A stretch of 64,000 nucleotides of DNA from Mycolicibacterium madagascariense (GTDB taxonomy: Bacteria; Actinomycetota; Actinomycetes; Mycobacteriales; Mycobacteriaceae): assembly GCF_010729665.1 (NCBI RefSeq), contig NZ_AP022610.1, positions 3,038,001-3,102,000 of the forward strand, given 5' to 3'. Shown here one piece after another: positions 26,300 through 35,017 of the stretch. Positions within the stretch are counted from its first letter, which is position 1. Every line of letters starts with the position of its first letter. Under the pieces are notes generated by a model. The model saw only the letters and a program-made list of their open reading frames with translations. It made no database searches and was not told where the DNA came from. The position numbers were made by a program, and so were the translations under genes.

Positions 26300-26674
26300 T
26301 CAGGCCCGGCCGTCGCGCCACCGGTCCAGCGCCCGACGGTCGCGTTTCGTGGGCCGACCGGCGCCCCGGTCGCGCACGGCCACCGGCACCGATGCCACGG
26401 GAGCCTGCGCCGGACTGTGGTCGATGAAGCAGCTGACCGCGTCGGACGCACCCACGCGCTTGGGGATCACCCGTAGGACCTCGACGATGCGCGTCCGGTC
26501 CCCCAGCCGGGCGTGGACGCGGTCGCCGGGCGCCACCGTCGCCGACGGCTTCGCCGGTCGGTCGTTGATCCGCACGTGACCCCCGCGGCACGCGGCGGCC
26601 GCGTCGGGCCGGGTCTTCGTCAGCCGGACCGCCCACAGCCAGCGGTCCACGCGGGTCGACTCCATGGCGTCCAT
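26300..26674 (-). CDS. S4-domain RNA-binding protein (Hsp15/HslR-like)
   Basis: A small basic protein (121-124 residues; ATG at 26674 or 26665) with an N-terminal S4 domain: TRVDRWLWAVRLTKTR, then CRGGHVRINDRPAKPSATV and PGDRV, followed by a basic tail GRPTKRDRRALDRWR. Hsp15 in E. coli binds 50S subunits carrying stalled nascent chains. It lies between the LmeA-like and Pro-rich genes in a same-strand run, 46 bases after the former. Confidence 0.85.
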   Translation of the reverse strand: MDAMESTRVDRWLWAVRLTKTRPDAAAACRGGHVRINDRPAKPSATVAPGDRVHARLGDRTRIVEVLRVIPKRVGASDAVSCFIDHSPAQAPVASVPVAVRDRGAGRPTKRDRRALDRWRDGRA

Positions 26675-26720
26675 TCTGAGCCGCCCCGCCCCGGCGCCGG
26701 AGCGGCGGGACGGCCCGACG

Positions 26721-27698
26721 TCACAGCCGGGCGAAGCAGGCGTTCGAATCGGCGGTCGGGATCGATGCGTCCCTGGTGGAGAACGTGCCGACGACGCCGT
26801 CGGCGGTGACCTCGACGCTGTCGGCGTGAATCCCCAGGGGGTACTGCGCATTGAGCTTGTCGGTCAGCCCGTTGAGCGCCGTCTGCACCGTGTCCTGGGC
26901 CAGCGGACCCGTCACGGATTGCACCTGCAGCGCCAGATCGCCATTGGTCACGACGGGCTTGGCGGAGACGGTGATGCTGCCCGCCTCCAGGTTCAGCGTG
27001 CCCGCCGCCGGGTCGGTGGTGACGCCCGTGACGAGGTTGCCGACGCCGGGCAGGTTGGCCGCGACCGTGTCCTTGATGCCCGCCGCCGTCCACGTCAGCG
27101 TCGCGTCGAGCGCACCGATCGTGCCCTTGGAGTTCGCCGAGCCCTGCAGGCGCACGTCGGACACCGTGACGTCGGCCGTCATGCCCTTGGCGTCCTGCAC
27201 CTGATGCCCGGCAGTGACGACCGAAATGTTGGTGTAGTGGCCCGTCACGTGCTGCCACAGGAACGGCGGGTTGACGCCGAACGACACCGTCGCGCCGTCC
27301 TTGACCACGCATTCGGCGACCGCGACGAGCAGGCTGTCGGCGCGGTGCCTGGCGTACAGCTCGGCCCCGGCGAGCCCGCCGACGATCGCCGCCACCACGA
27401 TCAGGGCGATCAGCGCGAGCGACCGCGGCTGCCGCAGCCACGCCCGATTGCGGGTGCGCACTGCCGGTGGGGGCGAGGCATTCGGGGGTGCGGCCTGCGG
27501 CAGGGGTCCGGGCATCGGCCCGAGCGAACGCTGCGGCACGGCGATCCGCTCGGTGGCGCCCGTGTCGGCCGGGCTCTGGGCGGCCCGGATCCGCTGCGTC
27601 GGCGGATCGGGTGGGCGCTGGCGCGGAATCCGCCGTGTCGTGGCGTCCGGGCGAATCGGTTCGCCCGGCCGTCGCGGTCCCCGGGGCGGTGTGGTCAC
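26721..27698 (-). CDS. LmeA-family (DUF2993) phospholipid-binding protein
   Basis: A 325-residue protein: about 95 residues of Pro/Arg-rich cytosolic N-terminus with repeated R-I-(P/A/R) and PxxQRI motifs, one membrane helix (SLALIALIVVAAIVGGLAGAE), then a DUF2993 domain of alternating beta strands (..VSDVRLQG, ALDATLTWTAAGI.., SVTGPLAQDTV). M. tuberculosis LmeA is a periplasmic phosphatidylinositide-binding protein needed for mannan elongation of lipomannan, but it lacks such a long cytosolic extension. Hence the entry is a family call and not lmeA itself. The GTG at 27698 is preferred; a longer frame upstream is antisense to another gene. Confidence 0.8.
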   Translation of the reverse strand: MTTPPRGPRRPGEPIRPDATTRRIPRQRPPDPPTQRIRAAQSPADTGATERIAVPQRSLGPMPGPLPQAAPPNASPPPAVRTRNRAWLRQPRSLALIALIVVAAIVGGLAGAELYARHRADSLLVAVAECVVKDGATVSFGVNPPFLWQHVTGHYTNISVVTAGHQVQDAKGMTADVTVSDVRLQGSANSKGTIGALDATLTWTAAGIKDTVAANLPGVGNLVTGVTTDPAAGTLNLEAGSITVSAKPVVTNGDLALQVQSVTGPLAQDTVQTALNGLTDKLNAQYPLGIHADSVEVTADGVVGTFSTRDASIPTADSNACFARL

Positions 27699-27827
27699 CC
27701 CACCGATTGTGCCTGACCTAAACGCCTCGCCGAGGCAGGTCGAAGGACCCTCAGTCGTGCCGTGACGCCCCGTCTGCGCCCCGCACCGGCTAAGCTGACC
27801 CCGGTCGGACGAGTCGTTTGGAGCAAC

Positions 27828-28139
27828 ATGATCAACCTGAAGCGCGGGATCCTGGTCGTCGGCTGTGCAGCCGCGTTCGCCGCAGCGCCATTGGTCGCCG
27901 CCTCGCCGGCCTCCGCGAAGGACTGCCCCTACGGCACGGTGCCCACGAAGTTCGACGGTGTGTGCGTGCAGGGCCAGGCGGGCGGCTTCGGCGCTCCCGG
28001 CGTCGTGGTGCCCCCGCAGGCGAGCGCGCCGGGTGCGGTCGTCGTGAACAACCCCAACGGGTTCGGCACCGTCAACGGCATCCCCTGCACGCCCGAGCAC
28101 ATCGGCACCTGCATCGGCCTGCAGCAGAGCCAGGGCTGA
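27828..28139 (+). CDS. small secreted protein with four cysteines
   Basis: A 103-residue protein starting at ATG 27828, with a signal peptide (cleavage near ASA-KDC). The mature part has Cys in KDCPYG, DGVCVQ, IPCTPE and GTCIGL, with a Pro/Val/Gly-rich centre. Short actinobacterial exported proteins with this KDCPYGTVP pattern are common in mycobacteria, without known function. Convergent with the monooxygenase gene, 2 bases between stops. Confidence 0.75.
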   Translation: MINLKRGILVVGCAAAFAAAPLVAASPASAKDCPYGTVPTKFDGVCVQGQAGGFGAPGVVVPPQASAPGAVVVNNPNGFGTVNGIPCTPEHIGTCIGLQQSQG

Positions 28140-28141
28140 GT

Positions 28142-29548
28142 TCAGCCGACGGTACTCACCCGTTCGACCCCGTTGAGAAGGTCGTTGTCGGCGAACGCGC
28201 CGCGATGGGCCGCGGCGGGGTGAGAATCGGGCAGACGGTCACCACGTCCGAAGAGCTTGTGCCGCAACGTTCCTGACTTGTCGGTCGCGATCAGACCACG
28301 CTCGCGCAGCGTCGGGAACAGTCGGTCGGCGACCTCTCGGAACGATCCCGGCACGGTGGCGTGGTAGACGTTGATGCCGTCGACACCGGCTTCGCGCCAC
28401 TCCTCGAGGCGGTCCGCGATCTCCTCGGCGGTGCCTACGACGCGGTTGGCGCCCTCCATCACCCACGCCATGTCACGGATCGTCGGCTCCTCGTGGCCCG
28501 AGACCTCGGCCGCCCACCGAAGATAACTCTTGACGCCGGTGAACTCGCCGAGCGCGCTGATCGGGGTGTCCAGCGGCAGGCTGCCCGCGTCGATGCCCGC
28601 GTCGCCGAGGGCGTGCAGCGCAATGCCCTCCAGATCGAGATAGCGCTTCAGTTCGTCGTTGCGCCGCACGGCCTCGGCATGGGTGTCACCGATGATGAAG
28701 GACAGGCCCTGGGCGAAGGTGACGTCCCCGGGATCGCGGCCGTTCTCGGCGGCCAGCGCTCGGGTCTCGGTGGTCAACGCGTACGCGTCGGCCGGGCTCG
28801 GGCTGCTGATGTAGACACCCTCGGCGTTGCGCGCCGAGAACAGTTGTCCCGCAGGCGAAGACCCCGCCTGAAAGAGCACGGGCGAGCGCTGCGGCGACGG
28901 GGCGACGAAGTGCGGGCCCTCCACCGAGTACCGGGCCCCGACGTGGTTGATCTTGTGGATCTTCGACGGATCGGCGTGGATCCCGGACTCCTTGTCCTGC
29001 ACCAGACCGCCGTCGTCCCAGGAGCCCTCCCACAGCTTGTAGGCGGCGTCGACGTACTCGTAGGCCCACTCGTAGCGCTGGTCGTGGTCGAGCGTCCCCT
29101 CGTGGCCGAAGCTGCGAAACACGTTGGCGTTGAAGCTCGTCACGATGTTCCAGCCGAGGCGGCCGTCGGTGTAGTGGTCCAGCGACGACATCCGGCGGGC
29201 GAAGTTGAACGGGTGGTCCTGCACGATCGAGCTGGTGAACACGATGCCGAGGTGCTGCGTCGCCGCCGCCAGCGCGGAGGCGAGCACCGAGGGATCGTTG
29301 ACGGGGATCTGGATGCCGCCCTCGACCGCCTTGCGCCAGTTGCCGTTCCACGGCGCCCGCAGTCCGAACACGTCGGCGAAGAAGATGAGGTCATAACCCG
29401 CCGCGTCGACCTCGGCGGCCACCGAGGTCCAATGCCGCAGCGAGTTGAACCGGTGGTTGTGCGCTTCGGGTGCCCGCCACAGCCCGTGCAGGACGTGCGA
29501 TGCGGTGTTCATCACGAAGGCGCTGTAGTACAACGGCTTTCGGCTCAC
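28142..29548 (-). CDS. NtaA/SnaA/DszA-type FMN-dependent monooxygenase
   Basis: A 468-residue luciferase-like monooxygenase of the NtaA/SnaA/DszA group (two-component, uses FMNH2 from a partner reductase). Family features: GLWRAPEAHNHR near the start, GLRAPWNGNWRKAVEGGIQIPVNDP, RRMSSLDHYTDGRLGWNIVTS, KLWEGSWDDGG, PQRSPVLFQAGSS and the C-terminal LRHKLFGRGDRLPDSHP. Members cleave C-S or C-N bonds in sulfones, nitrilotriacetate or dimethyl sulfide. Its start codon overlaps the metQ stop by four bases (ATGA, 29545-29548), tying it to the metNIQ uptake system, so an imported organosulfur compound is the likely substrate. Confidence 0.88.
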   Translation of the reverse strand: MSRKPLYYSAFVMNTASHVLHGLWRAPEAHNHRFNSLRHWTSVAAEVDAAGYDLIFFADVFGLRAPWNGNWRKAVEGGIQIPVNDPSVLASALAAATQHLGIVFTSSIVQDHPFNFARRMSSLDHYTDGRLGWNIVTSFNANVFRSFGHEGTLDHDQRYEWAYEYVDAAYKLWEGSWDDGGLVQDKESGIHADPSKIHKINHVGARYSVEGPHFVAPSPQRSPVLFQAGSSPAGQLFSARNAEGVYISSPSPADAYALTTETRALAAENGRDPGDVTFAQGLSFIIGDTHAEAVRRNDELKRYLDLEGIALHALGDAGIDAGSLPLDTPISALGEFTGVKSYLRWAAEVSGHEEPTIRDMAWVMEGANRVVGTAEEIADRLEEWREAGVDGINVYHATVPGSFREVADRLFPTLRERGLIATDKSGTLRHKLFGRGDRLPDSHPAAAHRGAFADNDLLNGVERVSTVG

Positions 29549-30450
29549 GTCAGCGGACCGAGCGTGTTGCGGATCAACTGATCGTCCGTGGTCTTGAGGA
29601 ACTGCGCGATCTTGGGGTCCTTGAAGGTCTCGATCAGCTTCTGCACGTTGGGATCTGCGAGATGGCGGTCGCTGACGACGAGGCCGCCCTCACTGCCCTT
29701 CGGGGCGGGTTCGCGCGCGATGATCTGATTCTCGGTGAGGCCCGCGGAGTACACGTCGGAGATGTGCACGACGATGGCGTCCACGTCGGGCAGACTGCGC
29801 GCCAGCTGACCGATCGGCACCTGGACGAACCGGTAGCCCTTCGGGTTCGTCGCGATGTCGGACAACTGCGGAAGACCGGCGAGGGTGTCCTTGCCCGGCT
29901 TGAGGGTGATCTGCTTGTCATACGCCAGGTCCAGCAGCGCGATGGCTTGGCCGGCGGGATCGTCGCGCAGCGCGATCTTCGCACCGTCGGGTACCTGAGC
30001 CCAACTCCGGTACTTGTCCGAATAGGTCGCCTGATCCCAGGTGAAGGTCGGCGCGGCGAGGGTGAGCTTGAACCCGTTGGCCGCGATCGCGTCGTTGAGG
30101 AAGGGCTGGTGCTCGAAGAAGTTGCCTGCGATGGTGCCTGCGTCGACGGCGCGGTTGATCTCGATGATGTTGTCGATCTTGACCGGATCGATCGTGACGC
30201 CGTGCGCGGGGGCCACCTGATCGTTGACGAACTTCAGCAGCCGCTCGGCCGCGACGTCGGTGCTCCAGGTCGCCACCGTGAGGGTGGTGCCGAAGGGCTT
30301 GTCCTCGTGGGACACCTTGGCGTAGGTGACGCCGCCGGCGATCGCGGCGACGAGCACCACGGCGGCGGCGATCTTGGCGCCCCGAGGCCACCGCTTCTTC
30401 GTCTTGAGTTCGATGACGTCGTCGGTGGGCGGATTGGTCAGGTCGGTCAC
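29545..30450 (-). CDS. metQ: MetQ/NlpA-family substrate-binding protein of the metNIQ-like ABC importer
   Basis: A 301-residue NlpA-family binding protein. The domain starts at LTVATWSTDVAAERLL and includes IDNIIEINRAVDAGTIAGNF (ligand loop) and the LPDVDAIVVHISD segment. Unusually, the N-terminus is a non-cleaved-looking membrane helix (residues 25-45) preceded by a charged tail, and there is no lipobox Cys, so it is probably held by a signal anchor instead of lipid. The GTG at 30450 has AAGGA upstream. Third gene of metN-metI-metQ-monooxygenase. MetQ relatives bind methionine, but with monooxygenases beside it another organosulfur ligand is plausible. Confidence 0.85.
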   Translation of the reverse strand: MTDLTNPPTDDVIELKTKKRWPRGAKIAAAVVLVAAIAGGVTYAKVSHEDKPFGTTLTVATWSTDVAAERLLKFVNDQVAPAHGVTIDPVKIDNIIEINRAVDAGTIAGNFFEHQPFLNDAIAANGFKLTLAAPTFTWDQATYSDKYRSWAQVPDGAKIALRDDPAGQAIALLDLAYDKQITLKPGKDTLAGLPQLSDIATNPKGYRFVQVPIGQLARSLPDVDAIVVHISDVYSAGLTENQIIAREPAPKGSEGGLVVSDRHLADPNVQKLIETFKDPKIAQFLKTTDDQLIRNTLGPLT

Positions 30451-30475
30451 GGGGGGTCCTTGCTCTCGGGGTGGG

Positions 30476-31159
30476 TCAACGGGTGAGTGCCTTGACCAGG
30501 CGGTCACCGGCGAATTGGACGATCTGGATCGTGACGATCAGCGCGATGACCGTGGCGATCATGATGTTGTGGTCGAACCGGTTGTAGCCGTAGGTGATGG
30601 CGAGATTGCCGACACCACCGGCGCCGATCGAGCCGGCGATCGCGGAGTACTCGATCATGGCGATCACGTTGACCGTCAAGGCTCCGGCCAACGCCGGTAG
30701 CGCCTCCGACAGTTGCACCGTGCGGATCACCTGCAGACTGGTGCCACCGGACACCTGACCCATGTCGATGACGTCGGACCGCACGTCGCGCAGGGCGTTC
30801 TGCACCAGGCGCGCGAAGAACGGCACGCCCGCCGTCGTCATGGGCACGATCGCCGCGGAGATGCCGATGGTGGTGCCGACCAGGAACCTGGTGACCGGGA
30901 TGATCGCCGTCATCAAGATCAGGAACGGCAGCGAGCGCCCGATGTTGACGATCGTGTTGAGCACCAGGAACACTCGCGGGTCGGGATACAGGCCCAGCAC
31001 CGAGGTGTTGTGCAGGGTGATGCCGACGGGCGTTCCGATGATCAGGACGAGGGCCATGGTGACGCCGACCATCACCCAGGTCTGGCCGTAGGCGGGCAGC
31101 AGCAGATCGGGCACCTCGCGCCACGGCGTGCTGAAGTCCTCTGCGGCAGCGAGGATCAC
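30476..31159 (-). CDS. metI: MetI-like ABC transporter permease
   Basis: A 227-residue permease with five to six helices: [18 protein letters not shown] at the start, then [19 protein letters not shown], the EAA-type cytosolic loop ([20 protein letters not shown]..), and [14 protein letters not shown]. Length and motifs match MetI. The GTG start overlaps the metN stop (GTGA, 31156-31159). The metQ gene follows after 25 bases. Confidence 0.88.
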   Translation of the reverse strand: MILAAAEDFSTPWREVPDLLLPAYGQTWVMVGVTMALVLIIGTPVGITLHNTSVLGLYPDPRVFLVLNTIVNIGRSLPFLILMTAIIPVTRFLVGTTIGISAAIVPMTTAGVPFFARLVQNALRDVRSDVIDMGQVSGGTSLQVIRTVQLSEALPALAGALTVNVIAMIEYSAIAGSIGAGGVGNLAITYGYNRFDHNIMIATVIALIVTIQIVQFAGDRLVKALTR

Positions 31160-32157
31160 GCGGCCGCTCCCTCGGACGTGGCGGGCGACGTCGTCGCATG
31201 CAGGCCGCGATCCCGGAGATGGCGGTCGAACCCGGCCGGCGCCCCCGGGGAGATCGCGAGCACCGCGCGTCCGACCGCGACCCCGCGAATGGCCTCGACG
31301 CTCGCACTCAGCACGCTCACCGACGTGTTCGCGATGCCGGGCACCGTGTGAATCGACGTGAGCCAGTCCAGCGGCACCTCGCGGGACGCGTAGGACACCT
31401 CCCAGATCTCGCCAGCGCCGTGGAACGGTGCGCGCGGCCGGTCCGGAAGCAGCTCGCGGGCCAGCGCGGAGGACGGGTCGAGGATGACGTCGCCGACGGG
31501 GCCGGCTTCGACGATGCGGCCGCCGTCGATGCGGGCGACCGAGTCGGCGATCTCCCTGACGACCTCCATCTCGTGGGTGATCAGGATGATCGCGAGGCCC
31601 AGTTCGTCGCGAAGATGGCTGAGCAGCTTGAGGATTGCCTTCGTGGTGGCGGGGTCCAGGCCCGAGGTGGCCTCGTCGGACAGCAGGTAGGACGGTCCCA
31701 GGGCCAGCGCACGGGCGATGCCGACCCGCTGCCGCTGCCCTCCGGAGAGCTGACGGGGCAGGTCGTCGCGGCGGTCGGCGAGCCCGACCCGGTCCAGCAG
31801 CGAGGCCACCCGCCGCTGCACGGAGGCGTCGGTCGCGCCCAGGTACTCCAGCGGGAGCGCCACGTTCTGGGCGACGGTCCGGCGGCGCAGCAGCGGCGCG
31901 GTCTGGAAGATGACGCCGACGCTGCGGCGCGCGGCCAACAGCTCGGCGCCCTCGAGCCTGGTGAAGTCCTTGCCGTCGACCCGCACCGTGCCGCTGGTGG
32001 GCCGCTCCAGGAAGCTGACGCACCGTGACAGCGTGGTCTTCCCCGCTCCGCTGGCACCCACGACGGCGAGGATCTCGCCGCCCGCCACCGACAGGGAGAC
32101 GTCGTCGAGGACGGTGCGGTCACCGAACCGTTTCGTCAGGTTCTCGATCTCGATCAT
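31156..32157 (-). CDS. metN: MetN-like ABC transporter ATPase with C-terminal NIL domain
   Basis: A 333-residue ATPase. Walker A is [10 protein letters not shown]-loop FQTAPLLRR, signature [15 protein letters not shown], Walker B in YLLSDEAT with the catalytic Glu, and H-loop ITHEME. After residue 245 the regulatory NIL domain follows ([14 protein letters not shown].., [18 protein letters not shown]), the methionine-sensing transinhibition domain of MetN. ATG at 32157 with GAGGA about eight bases upstream. First gene of the minus-strand operon. Confidence 0.9.
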   Translation of the reverse strand: MIEIENLTKRFGDRTVLDDVSLSVAGGEILAVVGASGAGKTTLSRCVSFLERPTSGTVRVDGKDFTRLEGAELLAARRSVGVIFQTAPLLRRRTVAQNVALPLEYLGATDASVQRRVASLLDRVGLADRRDDLPRQLSGGQRQRVGIARALALGPSYLLSDEATSGLDPATTKAILKLLSHLRDELGLAIILITHEMEVVREIADSVARIDGGRIVEAGPVGDVILDPSSALARELLPDRPRAPFHGAGEIWEVSYASREVPLDWLTSIHTVPGIANTSVSVLSASVEAIRGVAVGRAVLAISPGAPAGFDRHLRDRGLHATTSPATSEGAAA

Positions 32158-32467
32158 GGGTACTCGATTCCTCGCAGGGTGAACGTTCGCGTGCACTCGC
32201 GGTCGTTCGCCAACGCGGTCGGGGTGTCTCGAGGCGCGCTCGGCCATGGCGCCTGGGGTTCAGACGTCACGACGATAGGTCTGCTGGCAGCGACCGCACA
32301 GGCTATGAATCGACCTGATCGAAATGACGCCACGGGTTCGTGCGGGCCCTGGGAAAGCGCTCGGCGCAAGTGGATTGGCATCGCCCCGGAGACCAGGAAC
32401 GTCATGCGACCGAGACGGTGGTGGGTTACATTGGTCAGACCACCAGGTCACCGACACTCAGGGAGCC
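32158..32467. other. intergenic region between metN and the GS-like gene
   Basis: A 310-bp gap serving divergent promoters. The plus-strand end has the GntR-type element described separately. The metN side shows no SAM riboswitch core that I can recognise and no obvious polycysteine leader ORF. A minus-strand frame ending in TGA at 32260-32262 reads LCGRCQQTYRRD near its end, but it is too weak to call a leader peptide. Confidence 0.5.
32427..32451 (+). promoter_or_regulatory. promoter -10 and GntR-type operator of the GS-nitrilase operon
   Basis: A TACATT -10-like hexamer (32427-32432) is immediately followed by the palindrome TGGTCAGACCA (32432-32442), within the 19-mer GGTCAGACCACCAGGTCAC (32433-32451). 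The same 19 bases occur identically at the promoter of the GntR gene (34959-34977). TGGT-N3-ACCA is typical of FadR-subfamily operators. The element covers the expected transcription start, which suggests repression. Confidence 0.75.
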
Positions 32468-33904
32468 GTGTTGAGCACACCGTTCATCGAACGCCATCAG
32501 CTGTGGTCGCCAGCACAACGCGACGCTGCGGACGAGGTCATCGCGCAGGTGCGCGAACGAGACCTGCGCCAGGTCAGGATCAGCTGGGGCGATCAGCACG
32601 GAATACTGCGCGGCAAGACCCTGGAGGTCGACCACTTCGTCTCGGTCATGAAGAACGGCAAGGACTTTCAGACCGCAACGCTGATCTTCGACACGACCAA
32701 CAACCCGGTGGTCCCGCCCTTCGGCGCGAATGCACTCGGCGACCCCCGGATGACGGGCCTGCCGGACGGCGTGCTGGTCCCCGACCCCGGCACGTTCACG
32801 ATCCTGCCGTGGCTGGACAGGACCGGCTGGATCCTGTCCAACCTGCACTACCGCACCGGCGAGAGGGTGCCCTTCGACACCCGCGGCGTCCTTCAGGCCC
32901 AACTCGACGCGCTCGAGGGCGACGGCTACGGCTACGTCGCGGGCGTCGAGTTGGAGTTCTACGTCACCCGGCTGGTGGATCCGAAGCTGTCCTTCGAGGA
33001 CTCCGGTCATCCGCCGACCCCGCCCGAGGTCATGGCGGTCTCGCACGGCTTTCAGTACCTCACCGAGAACCGCGGTGACGAGATCGACGGCATCCTGAGC
33101 ATCCTGCGGGACAACGTCGTCGCCCTCGGTCTGCCCCTGTCGACGGTCGAGGACGAGTGGGGCCCGGGTCAGTGCGAGTTCACCTTCGAGCCGCTGCCCG
33201 GCCTCGGGGCGGCGGACTGCACCATCCTGGTGCGCAGCGCGATCAAACAGCTGTGCCGTCGCCACGGCTACCACGCCACCTTCATGTCCCGCCCCGCGCT
33301 GGCGAACGCGTTCTCCAGTGGCTGGCACCTGCACCAATCGCTGAGCAGTGCGCAGGAGGTCAACTGCTTCGCCGGAGCCGATGGGGAGCTGCTGTCCGAC
33401 ACCGCCAAGCACTACATGGGCGGGCTGCTCGAACACGCCTTCGCCAGTTCCGTGCTGACGAATCCGACGATCAACGGCTACAAGCGTTTTCGGCCCGACT
33501 CCTTCGCCCCGGATCGGGTGGCGTGGGCCGAGGAGAACCGCGGAGCGATGATCCGCGTCGCCGGCGCCCGCGGTGACGCCAACACCGATCTCGAGAACCG
33601 GGTCGGCGAGCCGGCCGCGAATCCCTACCTCTATCTGGCGTCTCAGATCGCGGCGGGCCGCGACGGTCTGCGCCGGCAGGTCGATCCGGGGCCCTCGGCC
33701 GACGAGCCGTACCTCGTCGATGCGCCGACGCTGCCGCACAGTCTCGAGGCCGCGATCGAGCACTTCTCCGACAGCGCGCTGTTCCGGCGGGAGTTCGGCG
33801 ATGCGTTCGTCGACTACCTCAGCATGATCAAGCGACACGAGGTCAGCCGGTTTCATGCCGCCGTCACCGACTGGGAGCAGCGCGAGTACTTCGAGGTCTA
33901 CTGA
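32468..33904 (+). CDS. glutamine synthetase-like gamma-glutamyl ligase
   Basis: A 478-residue member of the GS family, closer to gamma-glutamylpolyamine/ethanolamine synthetases (PuuA, GlnA3, GlnA4 type) than to GlnA1. Visible active-site segments: VELEFYV (metal Glu), EWGPGQCEFTFEP (second Glu pair), GWHLHQSL (metal His), then NGYKRFRPDSFAPDR and RVAGARGDANTDLENRVGE (ATP and glutamate Arg). The GlnA1 adenylylation loop is not evident. Start GTG 32468 or TTG 32471 after GGGAG. It probably joins an amine to glutamate at ATP cost, which traps or detoxifies the amine. One base separates it from the nitrilase gene. Confidence 0.85.
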   Translation: MLSTPFIERHQLWSPAQRDAADEVIAQVRERDLRQVRISWGDQHGILRGKTLEVDHFVSVMKNGKDFQTATLIFDTTNNPVVPPFGANALGDPRMTGLPDGVLVPDPGTFTILPWLDRTGWILSNLHYRTGERVPFDTRGVLQAQLDALEGDGYGYVAGVELEFYVTRLVDPKLSFEDSGHPPTPPEVMAVSHGFQYLTENRGDEIDGILSILRDNVVALGLPLSTVEDEWGPGQCEFTFEPLPGLGAADCTILVRSAIKQLCRRHGYHATFMSRPALANAFSSGWHLHQSLSSAQEVNCFAGADGELLSDTAKHYMGGLLEHAFASSVLTNPTINGYKRFRPDSFAPDRVAWAEENRGAMIRVAGARGDANTDLENRVGEPAANPYLYLASQIAAGRDGLRRQVDPGPSADEPYLVDAPTLPHSLEAAIEHFSDSALFRREFGDAFVDYLSMIKRHEVSRFHAAVTDWEQREYFEVY

Positions 33905-33905
33905 C

Positions 33906-34925
33906 GTGAACGTCTCCGCGCCGTTCACCGTCGGCGTGATCGCCGAACACCGACTGCCGCATCTCGATCCCACCCAGCGGTTGACCGTCGCGGCCGCGCA
34001 ACTCGGCGGCCCGTGGTTGGACGTGGACGCCCGGATGGACCGGGTGGTCGCCGCGACCGAAGTGGCGGCCGGCGCGGGGTGCCGGGTCGTCGCGTTCCCG
34101 GAGACCTACCTGTCGGGATATCCGTTCTGGCTGCCGCGCACGAACGGCGCACGCTTCGACGAGCCCACCCAAAAGGCGTGCTACGCCTACTATCTCGCCA
34201 ATGCGGTGGAGATCGGCGGCAGCGAGCACCGCAGGCTCGAAGAGCTGTCGCACGACTGCGGCGTGGAGCTGGTCGTCGGTGTCACGGAGAGGGTGGGCGG
34301 GACGGCGTACGCGTCACTCCTGACCATCGATCCGTCGGCGGGCCTGGTCGGCCATCACCGCAAGCTGGTCCCGACCTACGACGAGCGACTGGTCTGGGGC
34401 AACGGCGACGGCGCCGGGCTGCGGGTGCACCCCGTCGGAGCGGCCCGCATCGGCGCACTGAACTGCTGGGAGAACTGGATGCCGCAGGCCCGCCAGGCGC
34501 TCTACGCGCAAGGCGAGCACCTCCACGTCGGCGCGTGGCCGGGTTCGCACGAATTGACCTCGGACATCACCAGATTCATCGCCAAGGAGGGCCGGGTCTT
34601 CAGCCTGGCGGTGGGCGGAATCATCGCGCGCAGCGACATTCCGGACGACTTTCCGCTCGCCGAGGAGTTGCGCGCCGCGTCGACCGAGATGCCGTTCAAC
34701 GGCGGCTCGGCCATCGCGGGCCCCGACGGCGCGTGGATCATCGACCCGGTCTGCGGGCGGGAAGGCCTCCTCGTGGCGGACCTCGACCTGGCCGCCGTCG
34801 CCGCCGAGCGGTCGACCTTCGACCCCACGGGCCACTACAGCCGTCCGGACGTCTTCCACACGACCGTCGACCGAACGCGGTGGCCGACGGTCGCCTTCAT
34901 CGAGGGCGGACGCCCCTCGGACTGA
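33906..34925 (+). CDS. nitrilase-family carbon-nitrogen hydrolase
   Basis: A 339-residue nitrilase-superfamily enzyme with the full triad: Glu66 (AFPETYL), Lys153 (HHRKLVPTY) and Cys187 (LNCWENW). The FPETYLSGYPFWL and NCWENWMP segments are typical of branch-1 nitrilases, which convert nitriles directly to acids and ammonia. Its start lies two bases after the GS-like stop, so the two are translated together. The pair could process a nitrile or amide to release nitrogen, with the ligase acting on the amine product; this is inference. An internal start is possible because the fold begins near residue 27. Confidence 0.85.
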   Translation: MNVSAPFTVGVIAEHRLPHLDPTQRLTVAAAQLGGPWLDVDARMDRVVAATEVAAGAGCRVVAFPETYLSGYPFWLPRTNGARFDEPTQKACYAYYLANAVEIGGSEHRRLEELSHDCGVELVVGVTERVGGTAYASLLTIDPSAGLVGHHRKLVPTYDERLVWGNGDGAGLRVHPVGAARIGALNCWENWMPQARQALYAQGEHLHVGAWPGSHELTSDITRFIAKEGRVFSLAVGGIIARSDIPDDFPLAEELRAASTEMPFNGGSAIAGPDGAWIIDPVCGREGLLVADLDLAAVAAERSTFDPTGHYSRPDVFHTTVDRTRWPTVAFIEGGRPSD

Positions 34926-34949
34926 CCCGTCCGCGACCCCGACGTCTGG

Positions 34950-34977
34950 CAAGATGGCGGTCAGACCACCAGGTCAC
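34950..34977 (+). promoter_or_regulatory. promoter -10 and autoregulatory operator of the GntR gene
   Basis: CAAGAT (34950-34955) resembles a -10 box and is followed by GGTCAGACCACCAGGTCAC (34959-34977), identical over 19 bases to the element upstream of the GS-like gene. The spacing relative to the -10 differs by three bases between the two sites, but both cover the expected start of transcription. Confidence 0.75.
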
Positions 34978-35017
34978 TGCCAGCGAGTCAATTCTCTACG
35001 AGCCGGAGGAGCAACGC

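Noticed and set aside
30476..32023. Extended metI frame with a 288-codon N-terminal part
   Set aside because: The added part is antisense-like out-of-frame metN sequence; GTG 31159 with the GTGA overlap is the sensible start.
32158..32467. SAM riboswitch or polycysteine leader peptide upstream of metN
   Set aside because: No recognisable riboswitch core, and only two Cys codons in a poor minus-strand frame (..LCGRCQQ..).
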